A stretch of DNA of 37,335 nt from an uncultured Lachnospiraceae bacterium (GTDB lineage: Bacteria > Bacillota > Clostridia > Lachnospirales > Lachnospiraceae), in the NCBI GenBank assembly GCA_910586715.1, contig CAJUJG010000003.1:1-37335 (forward strand). Direction: 5' to 3'. Below are positions 1 to 7,225 of this stretch, piece after piece; position 1 is the first letter of the stretch, and every line of letters starts with the position of its first letter. A model generated the notes under the pieces. The model was given only the letters and a program-made list of their open reading frames with translations. It was not told the DNA's origin and made no database searches. Both the position numbers and the translations under genes were made by a program.

Positions 1-53
1 GGGCTATACCGCCTAATCTGAAATTACTTCCCTCTAACCGTAAACATTTGATT

Positions 54-1580
54 TTACTGATCTTTTCCGCCAAGCGTTTTCATCGTCGGGAACAACAACA
101 CATCCCTTATCGCCGGACTATTCGTCATCATCATAACCATTCTGTCAATACCAAACCCGATACCTCCCGTTGGCGGCATACCGATACTAAGCGCATTCAG
201 GAAGTCTTCATCCGTATGATTCGCCTCAGCGTCACCTGCTGCCAGCAGCGCCTCCTGCGCTGCAAAACGCTCTCTTTGGTCAATCGGGTCGTTTAATTCC
301 GAATACGCGTTCGCCATCTCCCATCCATTCATAAAGAACTCAAACCGCTCCACATACTCCGGATTTTCCGGTTTTTTCTTCGTCAGAGGAGAAATCTCAA
401 TCGGGTGGTCCATCACAAACGTCGGCTGAATCAAATGCTCCTCCACAAACTCTTCAAAGAACAAATTCAAAATATCGCCCTTCTTATGCCGCTCCTCAAA
501 CTCCACATGCTTTTCCTTCGCGATTGCCCTTGCCTCCTCCAAGGTATGAATCTCATTAAAATCAACTCCGGAATACTTCTTAACGGCATCTACCATCGTA
601 ATGCGCTCAAACGGCTTAGACAAATCCATCTGATGCTCGCCGTACGTCAAAATCTCCGAACCGGTCACTTCTTTCGCCACATAGCGGTAAAGGTTCTCCG
701 TCAAATCCATCATACCGTGATAATCCGTATAAGCCTGATACAGCTCCATCAGTGTAAACTCCGGATTATGTCTTGTGTCAAGTCCTTCGTTGCGGAACAC
801 GCGTCCAATCTCGTAAACGCGCTCCATACCGCCCACAATCAGCCGCTTTAAGTACAGCTCCAAAGAAATCCGAAGCTTCAAATCTTCATCAAGTGCATTA
901 AAGTGTGTCTCAAACGGTCTTGCAGCCGCACCGCCCGCATTGGACACGAGCATCGGCGTCTCCACTTCCATAAAGCCCTGCCCGTCCAAATAACGGCGAA
1001 TGCTTGAGAGCACCTTCGAGCGCTTCACAAACGTATCCTTTACATCCGCATTCATAATCAGGTCAACATACCGCTGGCGGTAACGTATATCCGTATCTGT
1101 GAGTCCGTGGAATTTCTCAGGTAAAATTTGCAAGCTCTTTGATAAAAGTTTAACAGACTCTGCATGTATTGACATTTCGCCTGTTTTTGTCCGGAATACC
1201 TCGCCGCTGATACCGAGAATATCTCCCACATCATATTTCTTGAAATCCGCATAAGGCTCTTCGCCAACACTGTCTCTTGCGACATAGCACTGAATGCTTC
1301 CCTTCAAATCCTGAACATTGCAAAAAGACGCTTTTCCCATAACACGCTTAAACATCATTCTTCCTGCAATGGTAACATTCTTTCCCTCCAGTACATCGAA
1401 GTTATCCTTCACGTCCTGGCTGTGATGTGTAACGTCAAACTTCGTAATCTGAAACGGATCTTTACCAGCCTCCTGCAAAGCGGCAAGTTTTTCCCTGCGC
1501 ACCTTTAAAAGCTGGTTAACGTCCTGCTGACGGTTCTCCTGATTGTTCTTTTCCTGATTGTTGTTCTGCTCCTGTGACAC
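54..1580 (-). CDS. lysS: Lysyl-tRNA synthetase, class II
   Basis: This enzyme charges tRNA-Lys with lysine in the cytoplasm, using ATP. The 508-residue product has a Q/N-rich N-terminal extension (about residues 1-25). An OB-fold anticodon-binding domain follows (about 65-160), then the class II catalytic core. Motif 2 reads VFRNEGLDTRHNPEFT, and motif 3, GGIGFGIDRMVMMMTN, lies near residues 472-487. Length fits bacterial LysS. The start codon is GTG (complement of 1578-1580), supported by a GAGGAGAAGG ribosome binding site just upstream. It follows greA by about 50 bp, so greA-lysS is probably one transcript from the promoter at 2212-2240. I see no T-box in the leader. No terminator is visible in the 53 bases left before the window edge. 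Confidence 0.98.
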   Translation of the reverse strand: MSQEQNNNQEKNNQENRQQDVNQLLKVRREKLAALQEAGKDPFQITKFDVTHHSQDVKDNFDVLEGKNVTIAGRMMFKRVMGKASFCNVQDLKGSIQCYVARDSVGEEPYADFKKYDVGDILGISGEVFRTKTGEMSIHAESVKLLSKSLQILPEKFHGLTDTDIRYRQRYVDLIMNADVKDTFVKRSKVLSSIRRYLDGQGFMEVETPMLVSNAGGAAARPFETHFNALDEDLKLRISLELYLKRLIVGGMERVYEIGRVFRNEGLDTRHNPEFTLMELYQAYTDYHGMMDLTENLYRYVAKEVTGSEILTYGEHQMDLSKPFERITMVDAVKKYSGVDFNEIHTLEEARAIAKEKHVEFEERHKKGDILNLFFEEFVEEHLIQPTFVMDHPIEISPLTKKKPENPEYVERFEFFMNGWEMANAYSELNDPIDQRERFAAQEALLAAGDAEANHTDEDFLNALSIGMPPTGGIGFGIDRMVMMMTNSPAIRDVLLFPTMKTLGGKDQ

Positions 1581-1631
1581 TGAACCTTCTCCTCTCTGTT
1601 TTAAGGTTTATTCCTGCGAGGTACTTGACTG

Positions 1632-2123
1632 TTAAGCCTCCGGTCTGTAAATATCCAAAATCGTATACTCAATCACACCTGCAGGTGCCTCGACGGTTAC
1701 AATATCGCCCTTCTTTGCGCCAAGAAGCGCCTTTCCGAGCGGCGATTCGTTGGAAATCTTGCCTTTTAAGCTGTTTGCCTCGGTTGCACCTACGATTTTA
1801 AACTCCATTTCATCATCAAACTCATTGTCCTTTACCTTCACAACAAGTCCGAACCCAACATGGTCAAGGTTGTTCTCATCGTCATCCATATCGACAACCT
1901 CAACGTTTTTAAGGATTTTCTCAAGCTCCTCAATTCTCGCCTCTATGTCACGCTGCTCGTCTTTTGCCGCGTCGTACTCTGCGTTTTCCGAAAGGTCGCC
2001 CTGCTCTCTTGCCTCTTTGATTTTCTGTGCAACTTCCTTTCTCTTTACGACCTTCAAGTCGTGCAGCTCGTCTTCATATTTCTTCAGTCCCTCACGTGTT
2101 AATAAGTTTTTCTTTGCTTCCAT
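1632..2123 (-). CDS. greA: Transcription elongation factor GreA
   Basis: GreA rescues backtracked RNA polymerase by stimulating cleavage of the nascent transcript. The 163-residue protein has the usual two-part form. An N-terminal antiparallel coiled coil (about residues 10-75) carries the family signature REQGDLSENAEYDAAKDEQ with the acidic tip. A C-terminal FKBP-like domain ends in the expected region SPLGKALLGAKKGDIVTVEAP. The start follows an AGGAGGA site with good spacing. A consensus promoter lies about 90 bp upstream, and lysS follows closely in the same direction. Nothing is missing or unusual. Confidence 0.97.
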   Translation of the reverse strand: MEAKKNLLTREGLKKYEDELHDLKVVKRKEVAQKIKEAREQGDLSENAEYDAAKDEQRDIEARIEELEKILKNVEVVDMDDDENNLDHVGFGLVVKVKDNEFDDEMEFKIVGATEANSLKGKISNESPLGKALLGAKKGDIVTVEAPAGVIEYTILDIYRPEA

Positions 2124-2211
2124 AAAAAAATCCTCCTTCTAGTGCAGCCGTTTCATAAATATATTGATTATTTCTACGATAAAATCTTCTGTTTCGCTCA
2201 TAAACTAGCAT

Positions 2212-2240
2212 ATTATAGCCCTTTTTGACTGCTATGTCAA
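2212..2240 (-). promoter_or_regulatory. Sigma-A promoter for greA-lysS
   Basis: On the minus strand this reads TTGACA, a 17-bp spacer, then TATAAT, a perfect match to the housekeeping consensus. The predicted transcript starts near 2205, leaving a leader of about 80 nt before greA. That is too short for a T-box. Confidence 0.9.
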
Positions 2241-2242
2241 GA

Positions 2243-2298
2243 TTTTGCACCGCCCTTAACGCACTTTCGCGTGCAAAAACATGACAGCTCTCCTGTCA
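2243..2298 (-). terminator. Terminator after dusB, overlapping its stop codon
   Basis: The dusB stop codon TGA is the first part of a hairpin (TGACAG, loop, CTGTCA at 2282-2298) followed on the minus strand by TGTTTTTG. This is a compact intrinsic terminator. A second hairpin follows, with arms TTTTGCAC and GTGCAAAA (2243-2250 and 2271-2278). Together they separate dusB from the greA promoter. Confidence 0.65.
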
Positions 2299-3285
2299 GG
2301 AGAAAATGGTGCGAATTCCCTCCTCAAGCTGCGCCACCGTTTCCATCTCGTTTATTCTCTGCCGAAGCCTTGCAGAATGCGGATACCCTGCGGTATACCA
2401 CGCCACATGTTTTCGCATTTCACGGATTGCCGTGTACTCACCCTTATATGCAAGCAAAAGCGCCGCGTGCCTTAAAATCGTATCGCGTACCTCCTCCTTA
2501 GAAGGTCTTGGCAAAAGCTCCCCCGTATCAAGGTACGCATTAATTTCCCTGAAAATCCACGGGTTTCCACGGCTTGCCCTGCCCACCATAACAGCGTTGC
2601 ATCCTGTTTCCTCCAACATTCTTGCCGCCGACAATGCGTCCGTGACATCTCCATTTCCGATAACAGGAATGCTGATTGCCTCCTTCACCTGCCGGATAAT
2701 GTCCCAGTCCGCCGTTCCCGCATAATACTGCTCTCTTGTGCGCCCGTGGACTGCCACCGCCGCCGCGCCGTTTGCCTCCGCAATCTTTGCCAGCTCCACG
2801 GCATTGATGCTGTTATCGTCAAACCCTTTTCTGATTTTAACGGTAACAGGTTTTGATACTGCTTTTGCAACTGCATGAATAATCTCGCCCGCAAGCCTGG
2901 GATTTTTCATGAGTGCGCTTCCCTCCCGATTGTTCACCACTTTCGGTACAGGACAGCCCATATTAATATCAAGGATTGCAAACGGACGTTCTTCTATGTG
3001 TGCAGCCGTTTCTGCCATAATATCCGGCTCTGAACCGAACAACTGTAGGGAAACCGGCAGTTCATCGGGGTGGATTTCCATAAGCGTTTCCGTATTTTTA
3101 TTGTTGTAATGCACTGCCTTTGCGCTAACCATCTCCATGCACAAAAGCCCTGCGCCCTGCTCTTTGCAAATCAGGCGAAACGGCAGGTCCGTAACGCCTG
3201 CCATTGGTGCGAGAAACACGTTATTTTCCAAGACAACATTGCCGATTTGAATCTGCCTGCCGAAACTATCTGTTGTTTTTTTCAT
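2296..3285 (-). CDS. dusB: tRNA-dihydrouridine synthase (DusB type)
   Basis: This is an FMN-dependent enzyme that reduces uridine to dihydrouridine in the tRNA D-loop. The 329-residue protein has the TIM-barrel start NNVFLAPMAGVTDLPFR, the catalytic cysteine in DINMGCPVPKVV (about residue 110), and the FMN-phosphate segments VIGNGDV and VMVGRASRGNPW. Length is typical of the family. Its start lies inside the end of coaX (20-bp overlap), so the two are translationally linked. The stop codon forms part of a terminator hairpin. Assignment to DusB rather than another Dus type rests on general similarity. Confidence 0.95.
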   Translation of the reverse strand: MKKTTDSFGRQIQIGNVVLENNVFLAPMAGVTDLPFRLICKEQGAGLLCMEMVSAKAVHYNNKNTETLMEIHPDELPVSLQLFGSEPDIMAETAAHIEERPFAILDINMGCPVPKVVNNREGSALMKNPRLAGEIIHAVAKAVSKPVTVKIRKGFDDNSINAVELAKIAEANGAAAVAVHGRTREQYYAGTADWDIIRQVKEAISIPVIGNGDVTDALSAARMLEETGCNAVMVGRASRGNPWIFREINAYLDTGELLPRPSKEEVRDTILRHAALLLAYKGEYTAIREMRKHVAWYTAGYPHSARLRQRINEMETVAQLEEGIRTIFS

Positions 3286-4036
3286 AAATAATCCTAAGTC
3301 CCTCCAGCGTGAGAAAGCTGTCGTACTCCTGTATCAGCTCCGTCTCTTCTGCAATAATCCTGCCAAGCCCCCCGGTCGCCACAACCTTTAGATTGTCGTA
3401 TCCCGTTTCACTTTTTACGCGCTGTATAATATACTCGGTCTGTCCGATTTGCCCGTAGACAAGCCCTGCCTGCATACTGGATATGGTTTCCTGCGCGAGA
3501 ATCGAAGCCGGTTTTTTAATCTCAATTTCGGGAAGCTTTGCCGTGTCCTCCCAAAGCGCCTTCGCCGATATTTTAATGCCGGGCGCCGTAATGCCTGCGC
3601 AAAAACAGCCGTTTTCATCTACAAGGTCATATGTGGTTGCCGTTCCGAAATCAATTACGAGTACAGGCCCTCCATATAATTCATATGCAGCCACCGCGTC
3701 AACAATTCTGTCTGGACCGATTTCTTTCGGATTTTCCGTGACAATTTTAATTCCGGTCTTAATGCCTGCGCCAACCAGTAAAAGCTTCTCGCTGATATAG
3801 CGCTTGATACCGCCAATCAGCGAGTGCATGATATTCGGCACAACGCTCGCAACAATTGTGCCGTCTATTGTTCCTCTCTCAATGCCATTCTTAGACAAAA
3901 GCTCCGTGATTAACACGCCATATTCGTCGGAAGTACGCGGCGTTTTCGCCATAAGCCGAAACGTCGTCTTCAGCTTTTTGCCGTCATATACGCCAAATGT
4001 AATATTGGTATTTCCCACATCAACTACTAAAACCAT
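3266..4036 (-). CDS. coaX: Type III pantothenate kinase
   Basis: This enzyme phosphorylates pantothenate in the first committed step of coenzyme A synthesis. The 256-residue protein opens with the ASKHA phosphate-binding motif VVDVGNTNITFGVYDG. It has the signature GPDRIVDAVAAYELYGGP and the second phosphate motif VIDFGTATTYDLVD, all in the expected order for CoaX. A GGGGAAATT site precedes the start. It overlaps dusB at the 3' end and follows the small gene at 4066-4413 by about 30 bp, so it belongs to a four-gene run. Type III enzymes are generally insensitive to CoA feedback; that is family knowledge, not read from this sequence. Confidence 0.96.
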   Translation of the reverse strand: MVLVVDVGNTNITFGVYDGKKLKTTFRLMAKTPRTSDEYGVLITELLSKNGIERGTIDGTIVASVVPNIMHSLIGGIKRYISEKLLLVGAGIKTGIKIVTENPKEIGPDRIVDAVAAYELYGGPVLVIDFGTATTYDLVDENGCFCAGITAPGIKISAKALWEDTAKLPEIEIKKPASILAQETISSMQAGLVYGQIGQTEYIIQRVKSETGYDNLKVVATGGLGRIIAEETELIQEYDSFLTLEGLRIIYEKNNR

Positions 4037-4065
4037 AATTTCCCCAATCCTTTAATCTTCTTTAA

Positions 4066-4413
4066 TCACATCAATTCATCAACCGGCTCATGGAGCACAA
4101 AAACCCTGTAATAAAGGCTGAGCGACTCCAAAAGCTCCCGACGCTGCATCCTGATTTCCCGCACCAAAAGACCGCTGCTAATCTCATCGTAAAGAATATC
4201 CTCCTCGTAAGCGTCCGTTTCAAGACTTACACTGCCGTCCTCCTCAAACACAATGGTGAACACGCCGCCCACCTCTTCCGTGAACAGCACGCATATAATA
4301 TGCAGCTCCTCCTTGATTGATGCAGGAATTGCATTAAATGTTTCATTGTAATAATATTTCTGCTCGTAGGCATTTGCCCCGCACAGCACAATCCGCTCTT
4401 TGGTTTTTTCCAT
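4066..4413 (-). CDS. Small conserved protein, possibly DUF6145
   Basis: This 115-residue acidic protein has no membrane segment or signal peptide. It opens with VLCGANAYEQKYYYN, continues with a beta-rich middle (LHIICVLFTEEVGGVFTIVF) and ends in an amphipathic helix around RRELLESLSLYYRVF. It resembles a small family I remember from Lachnospiraceae under the name DUF6145; that name is from memory. An AAGGAGC site precedes the start. It sits 17 bp after the 4431-4883 gene and 30 bp before coaX, suggesting cotranscription with CoA and tRNA-modification genes. No function can be assigned. Confidence 0.8.
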   Translation of the reverse strand: MEKTKERIVLCGANAYEQKYYYNETFNAIPASIKEELHIICVLFTEEVGGVFTIVFEEDGSVSLETDAYEEDILYDEISSGLLVREIRMQRRELLESLSLYYRVFVLHEPVDELM

Positions 4414-4430
4414 TCAAACAAAGCTCCTTT

Positions 4431-4883
4431 TCAGAAAAGTGTTCTTGCAGCATAACATTTGCAGCCCTCTTTCCAAACTTCAACTATCTTTTCAACAATT
4501 TGTTCCATAGAAGCGTCCCGTGGCAGTCCCACAAGTTCGGGATAGAACAGGTAATCTGAACTACAGCCCGTATTAATTTTAAGCCACTTCAGCCAATAAT
4601 TCTGTTCGCTTTCACTCTTTTCAAGAAATGTCAAAACAACTTCCCGAATTTTATCTTCTGTAACATCTTCCTTTTGAGGTTCCGGCATAAGCGCAGATTT
4701 CGCAATTTCTTCCAATGATATTACTGCTGAATAAAAGCGGTAATCTTCAATATTTTGTTTCTTTCCGGTAAGCTCAGTAAGCTCCTTTTCGAGTGCCTTA
4801 ACGTCTTGGGTAATGCCTTCGTTTTCCATCATCTCAACTGCTTTTCCAATGAGTTCCATTGCTCTTTCAAGTTTTTTATCCAT
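4431..4883 (-). CDS. Hypothetical protein, first gene of the coaX operon
   Basis: This 150-residue soluble protein is one I do not recognise. The N-terminal 45 residues look like a helical hairpin (KKLERAMELIGKAVEMMEN, then DVKALEKELTELTGKK). The rest is mixed, with WLKWLKINTG, YLFYPELVGLPRDAS and two cysteines near the end (GCKCYAARTLF). An AGGGG site with 8-nt spacing precedes the ATG. A promoter at 4985-5013 points at it, and the next gene follows by 17 bp. It could be a stress or immunity-type small protein, but nothing in the sequence decides this. Confidence 0.75.
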   Translation of the reverse strand: MDKKLERAMELIGKAVEMMENEGITQDVKALEKELTELTGKKQNIEDYRFYSAVISLEEIAKSALMPEPQKEDVTEDKIREVVLTFLEKSESEQNYWLKWLKINTGCSSDYLFYPELVGLPRDASMEQIVEKIVEVWKEGCKCYAARTLF

Positions 4884-4984
4884 AGCTTTTTCCCCTATAA
4901 AATGCCCATTTATATCAAAATCTATCTTCCAAAATACTTATTATATTCCCGAAACAGCAAATTCCTTCGCTTGTTGTCCTGCCT

Positions 4985-5013
4985 TTTATACAGGTCACGA
5001 AATGGATTGCCAA
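4985..5013 (-). promoter_or_regulatory. Probable promoter for the 4431-4883/coaX/dusB operon
   Basis: The minus strand has TTGGCA, a 17-bp spacer, then TATAAA, about 100 bp upstream of the first gene of the run. It lies between the birA stop and that gene, where a promoter is expected. Confidence 0.6.
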
Positions 5014-5051
5014 TTGCCATGCTGAGAAGTCCTATGTCATTTAATTGATTT

Positions 5052-6050
5052 TTACATCGCATACCCGTAAACACCCCGCACCGATACCTCTCCGGCATAA
5101 ACGCAAACCGTCTCACCCGTATCACTGCGTTCCACAATCAGCTCACCCTTATCGGTTATCCCGCGCGCAATGCCGTCATATGCACCCTTGGGATCGAGCA
5201 CGCGTACCTGCCGGTCCATATTGATTAACATCGCGTTATACTTTTCACGCAGATACTGCAAATCCCAAGTCTTTTCAAACAAAACATAATTCTGCTCAAA
5301 ATAATGCATTGTCCGCGCCGCAAGCTTAGAACGGTCGGATTTCTTTCCTGTTTCGATAAAAAGCGAAGTCGCGGTTTGCCTGATTTCCTCCGGAAACGCT
5401 TCCTGATTGACATTGATGCCCGCACCCGTCACCACATAATGAATGCACTCCGGCTCCGCGCTCATCTCCGTCAAAATCCCGCATATCTTTTTATTATTCA
5501 CGACAACATCGTTTGGCCACTTAATCCCGCAGCACTCTTTAGGAGCAATCTCGCAGACCGCTTCATACACGGCAATCGCCATCACCAGCGTAAGTGCGGA
5601 CGCTTTATCCGGCGGACAATCCAGACGCAGCATCAGTGTCATATAGATATTTTTTCCTGCAGGCGCTACCCAGCCATGTCCTCTACGTCCGCGCCCCGCC
5701 GTCTGCATGTCCGCTACCACAAGTGTACCCGACGGTTCGCCCTTCTCCGCAAGCGCCTTTGCGTCAATATTGGTAGAGCCTGTCTCTTTATGAAAGACTA
5801 TGCTTTTGCCGATTTGAACTGTGTCCATATAACTTTCAATTGCGGTTTTCGAAAAAATAACACCCGTATTATCTTCTATCAATCGATAACCCTTGTTATT
5901 TTGTGCCTCTATCACATAGCCGTCCTTTTCCAACTGCTTTATCGCCTTCCAAACTGCCGTGCGCGAAACACCATAATATTCGCAAAGCTCCTGTCCGCTG
6001 ACATAATCGTCCACAGCTCTCAGCTTTCTTAATATTTCCTCTTTTTTCAT
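5052..6050 (-). CDS. birA: Biotin-[acetyl-CoA-carboxylase] ligase / biotin repressor
   Basis: BirA attaches biotin to carboxylases through biotinyl-5'-AMP, and the two-domain form also represses biotin genes. I place the start at MKKEEILRKL (6050), behind an AAAGGA site. A longer in-frame start at 6098 would lie in the repeat upstream. The product is about 332 residues. It has an N-terminal winged helix (YYGVSRTAVWKAIKQLEKDGY) for DNA binding, then the ligase core. The core contains the biotinyl-AMP loop GRGRRGHGW, IKWPNDVVV and ICGILTEMS, followed by a C-terminal SH3-like domain. It lies downstream of argF with a hairpin repeat between them. No biotin genes are in view. Confidence 0.96.
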   Translation of the reverse strand: MKKEEILRKLRAVDDYVSGQELCEYYGVSRTAVWKAIKQLEKDGYVIEAQNNKGYRLIEDNTGVIFSKTAIESYMDTVQIGKSIVFHKETGSTNIDAKALAEKGEPSGTLVVADMQTAGRGRRGHGWVAPAGKNIYMTLMLRLDCPPDKASALTLVMAIAVYEAVCEIAPKECCGIKWPNDVVVNNKKICGILTEMSAEPECIHYVVTGAGINVNQEAFPEEIRQTATSLFIETGKKSDRSKLAARTMHYFEQNYVLFEKTWDLQYLREKYNAMLINMDRQVRVLDPKGAYDGIARGITDKGELIVERSDTGETVCVYAGEVSVRGVYGYAM

Positions 6051-6080
6051 ACATAATCCTTTATTTTGCCAACAACCCGC

Positions 6081-6131
6081 GAATTTGTGCCTTTGCACAA
6101 ATTTGCCGAATGAAAAATCTTTGATTTTTCA
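6081..6131. repeat. Double-hairpin intergenic repeat, copy A
   Basis: Two adjacent hairpins fill the gap between argF and birA. The first is GAATTTGTGC / GCACAAATT (6081-6103) and the second TGAAAAATC / GATTTTTCA (6111-6131). It ends within a few bases of the argF stop codon. A clearly related copy lies at 11165-11214, directly after ktrB. It may act as a terminator or RNA-stability element for the upstream gene. Confidence 0.8.
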
Positions 6132-6133
6132 TT

Positions 6134-7123
6134 CTATGCCCCTAATGTAGCGGCAATCACTGCCTTAATCGTATGCATACGGTTTTCTGCCTCGTCAAAA
6201 ACAAGCGACTGCTTTGACTCAAATACTTCATCCGTCACCTCAAGCTCCGTAAAATGATATTTCTCTCCTTGCTCTTTGCCGATTTTTGTCTTTAAATCAT
6301 GGAACGCAGGCAGGCAATGTAAGAAAATGGACTGTTCTCCCGCATTATCCATAACTGCCTTTGTCACCTTATATGGCGAGAGTTTTTCGATACGCTCTGC
6401 CCACACTTCCTCCGGCTCACCCATAGACACCCACACATCCGTATAAATAACATCTGCTTTTTTAGTTCCGGCATCCACATCCTCTGTCAGCGCAATGCTT
6501 GCGCCGGACTGTTTTGCATATTCCTCGCACTCTGCCACAAGCGCTGCATCGGGGAAATACTCCTTCGACGTACACGCCGTAAAATGCATACCAAGCTTCG
6601 CACAGGCAATCATCAGCGAATTTCCCATATTGTAGCGCGCATCACCCATATAGGTCAGTTTAATGCCTTCCAAATGTCCGAAATGCTCCCGTATTGTCAG
6701 CATATCGGCAAGCATCTGCGTCGGGTGGTACTCGTTCGTCAGACCATTCCACACAGGCACACCCGCATGCTTTGCAAGCTCCTCTACGATTTCCTGCTCA
6801 AAGCCTCTGTACTCAATTCCCTCGTACATTCTGCCAAGCACTCTTGCAGTATCTGCGATTGACTCTTTTTTTCCAATCTGCGAGCCGGACGGGTCAAGGT
6901 AGGTTGTGCCCATGCCAAGGTCATGTGCCGCCACCTCGAACGAACAGCGCGTGCGGGTGCTTGTCTTTTCAAAAATCAGCGCGATATTTTTTCCGCGCAG
7001 TGTGTCATGTAAAATTCCCTTCTTCTTTTTGTCCTTATATTCTGCCGCTAAATCAATGAGATATACAATCTCCTGCGGCGTAAAATCTTTTAATGTCAAA
7101 AAACTGCGTCCTCTTAAGTCCAT
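6134..7123 (-). CDS. argF: Ornithine carbamoyltransferase
   Basis: This enzyme converts ornithine and carbamoyl phosphate to citrulline in arginine synthesis, or works in reverse in arginine breakdown. The 329-residue protein has the carbamoyl-phosphate motif STRTRCSFE (about residues 55-63), the HPTQ motif, DVWVSMGEP for ornithine binding, and the catalytic HCLPAFHD near residue 270. A GGAGGAA site precedes the start and a promoter lies at 7157-7185. No arcA, arcC or other arginine genes are nearby, so context does not show whether it is anabolic (ArgF) or catabolic (ArcB). The long SMGEP-containing form is shared by both. Confidence 0.95.
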   Translation of the reverse strand: MDLRGRSFLTLKDFTPQEIVYLIDLAAEYKDKKKKGILHDTLRGKNIALIFEKTSTRTRCSFEVAAHDLGMGTTYLDPSGSQIGKKESIADTARVLGRMYEGIEYRGFEQEIVEELAKHAGVPVWNGLTNEYHPTQMLADMLTIREHFGHLEGIKLTYMGDARYNMGNSLMIACAKLGMHFTACTSKEYFPDAALVAECEEYAKQSGASIALTEDVDAGTKKADVIYTDVWVSMGEPEEVWAERIEKLSPYKVTKAVMDNAGEQSIFLHCLPAFHDLKTKIGKEQGEKYHFTELEVTDEVFESKQSLVFDEAENRMHTIKAVIAATLGA

Positions 7124-7156
7124 AAGCTCATTCCTCCATTTTTAAACTTATCCCCT

Positions 7157-7185
7157 ATTTTACTACATTTCCCAAAAAGGGGCAA
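7157..7185 (-). promoter_or_regulatory. Probable promoter for argF
   Basis: The minus strand has TTGCCC, a 17-bp spacer, then TAAAAT, about 35 bp upstream of the argF ATG. The -35 hexamer overlaps the 3' arm and T-run of the upstream hydrolase terminator. Confidence 0.55.
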
Positions 7186-7203
7186 CCCTTTCAGATTGCC
7201 CCT
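7171..7203 (-). terminator. Intrinsic terminator of the cell-wall hydrolase gene
   Basis: On the minus strand a hairpin with arms AGGGGCA and TGCCCCT is followed by TTTT. It lies about 25 bp beyond the stop codon at 7226. Confidence 0.85.
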
Positions 7204-7225
7204 AAACGTTTTATTTCCATTTTAT

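Noticed and set aside
1..53. Start of another gene or a terminator downstream of lysS
   Set aside because: Too short to judge: no hairpin, no ribosome binding site with a usable frame.
2124..2211. T-box upstream of greA-lysS
   Set aside because: The leader is only about 80 nt and lacks T-box sequence features.
4922..5137. A minus-strand open frame between birA and the next gene, including a possible 32-codon ORF starting MAIGNPFRDLYKRQ
   Set aside because: It overlaps the birA 3' end and the promoter at 4985-5013, has no good ribosome binding site, and resembles nothing I know.
5304..6032. A 242-codon open frame on the plus strand opposite birA
   Set aside because: It lies entirely antisense to a clear birA, has no binding site, and its composition is what the complement of a coding strand gives.
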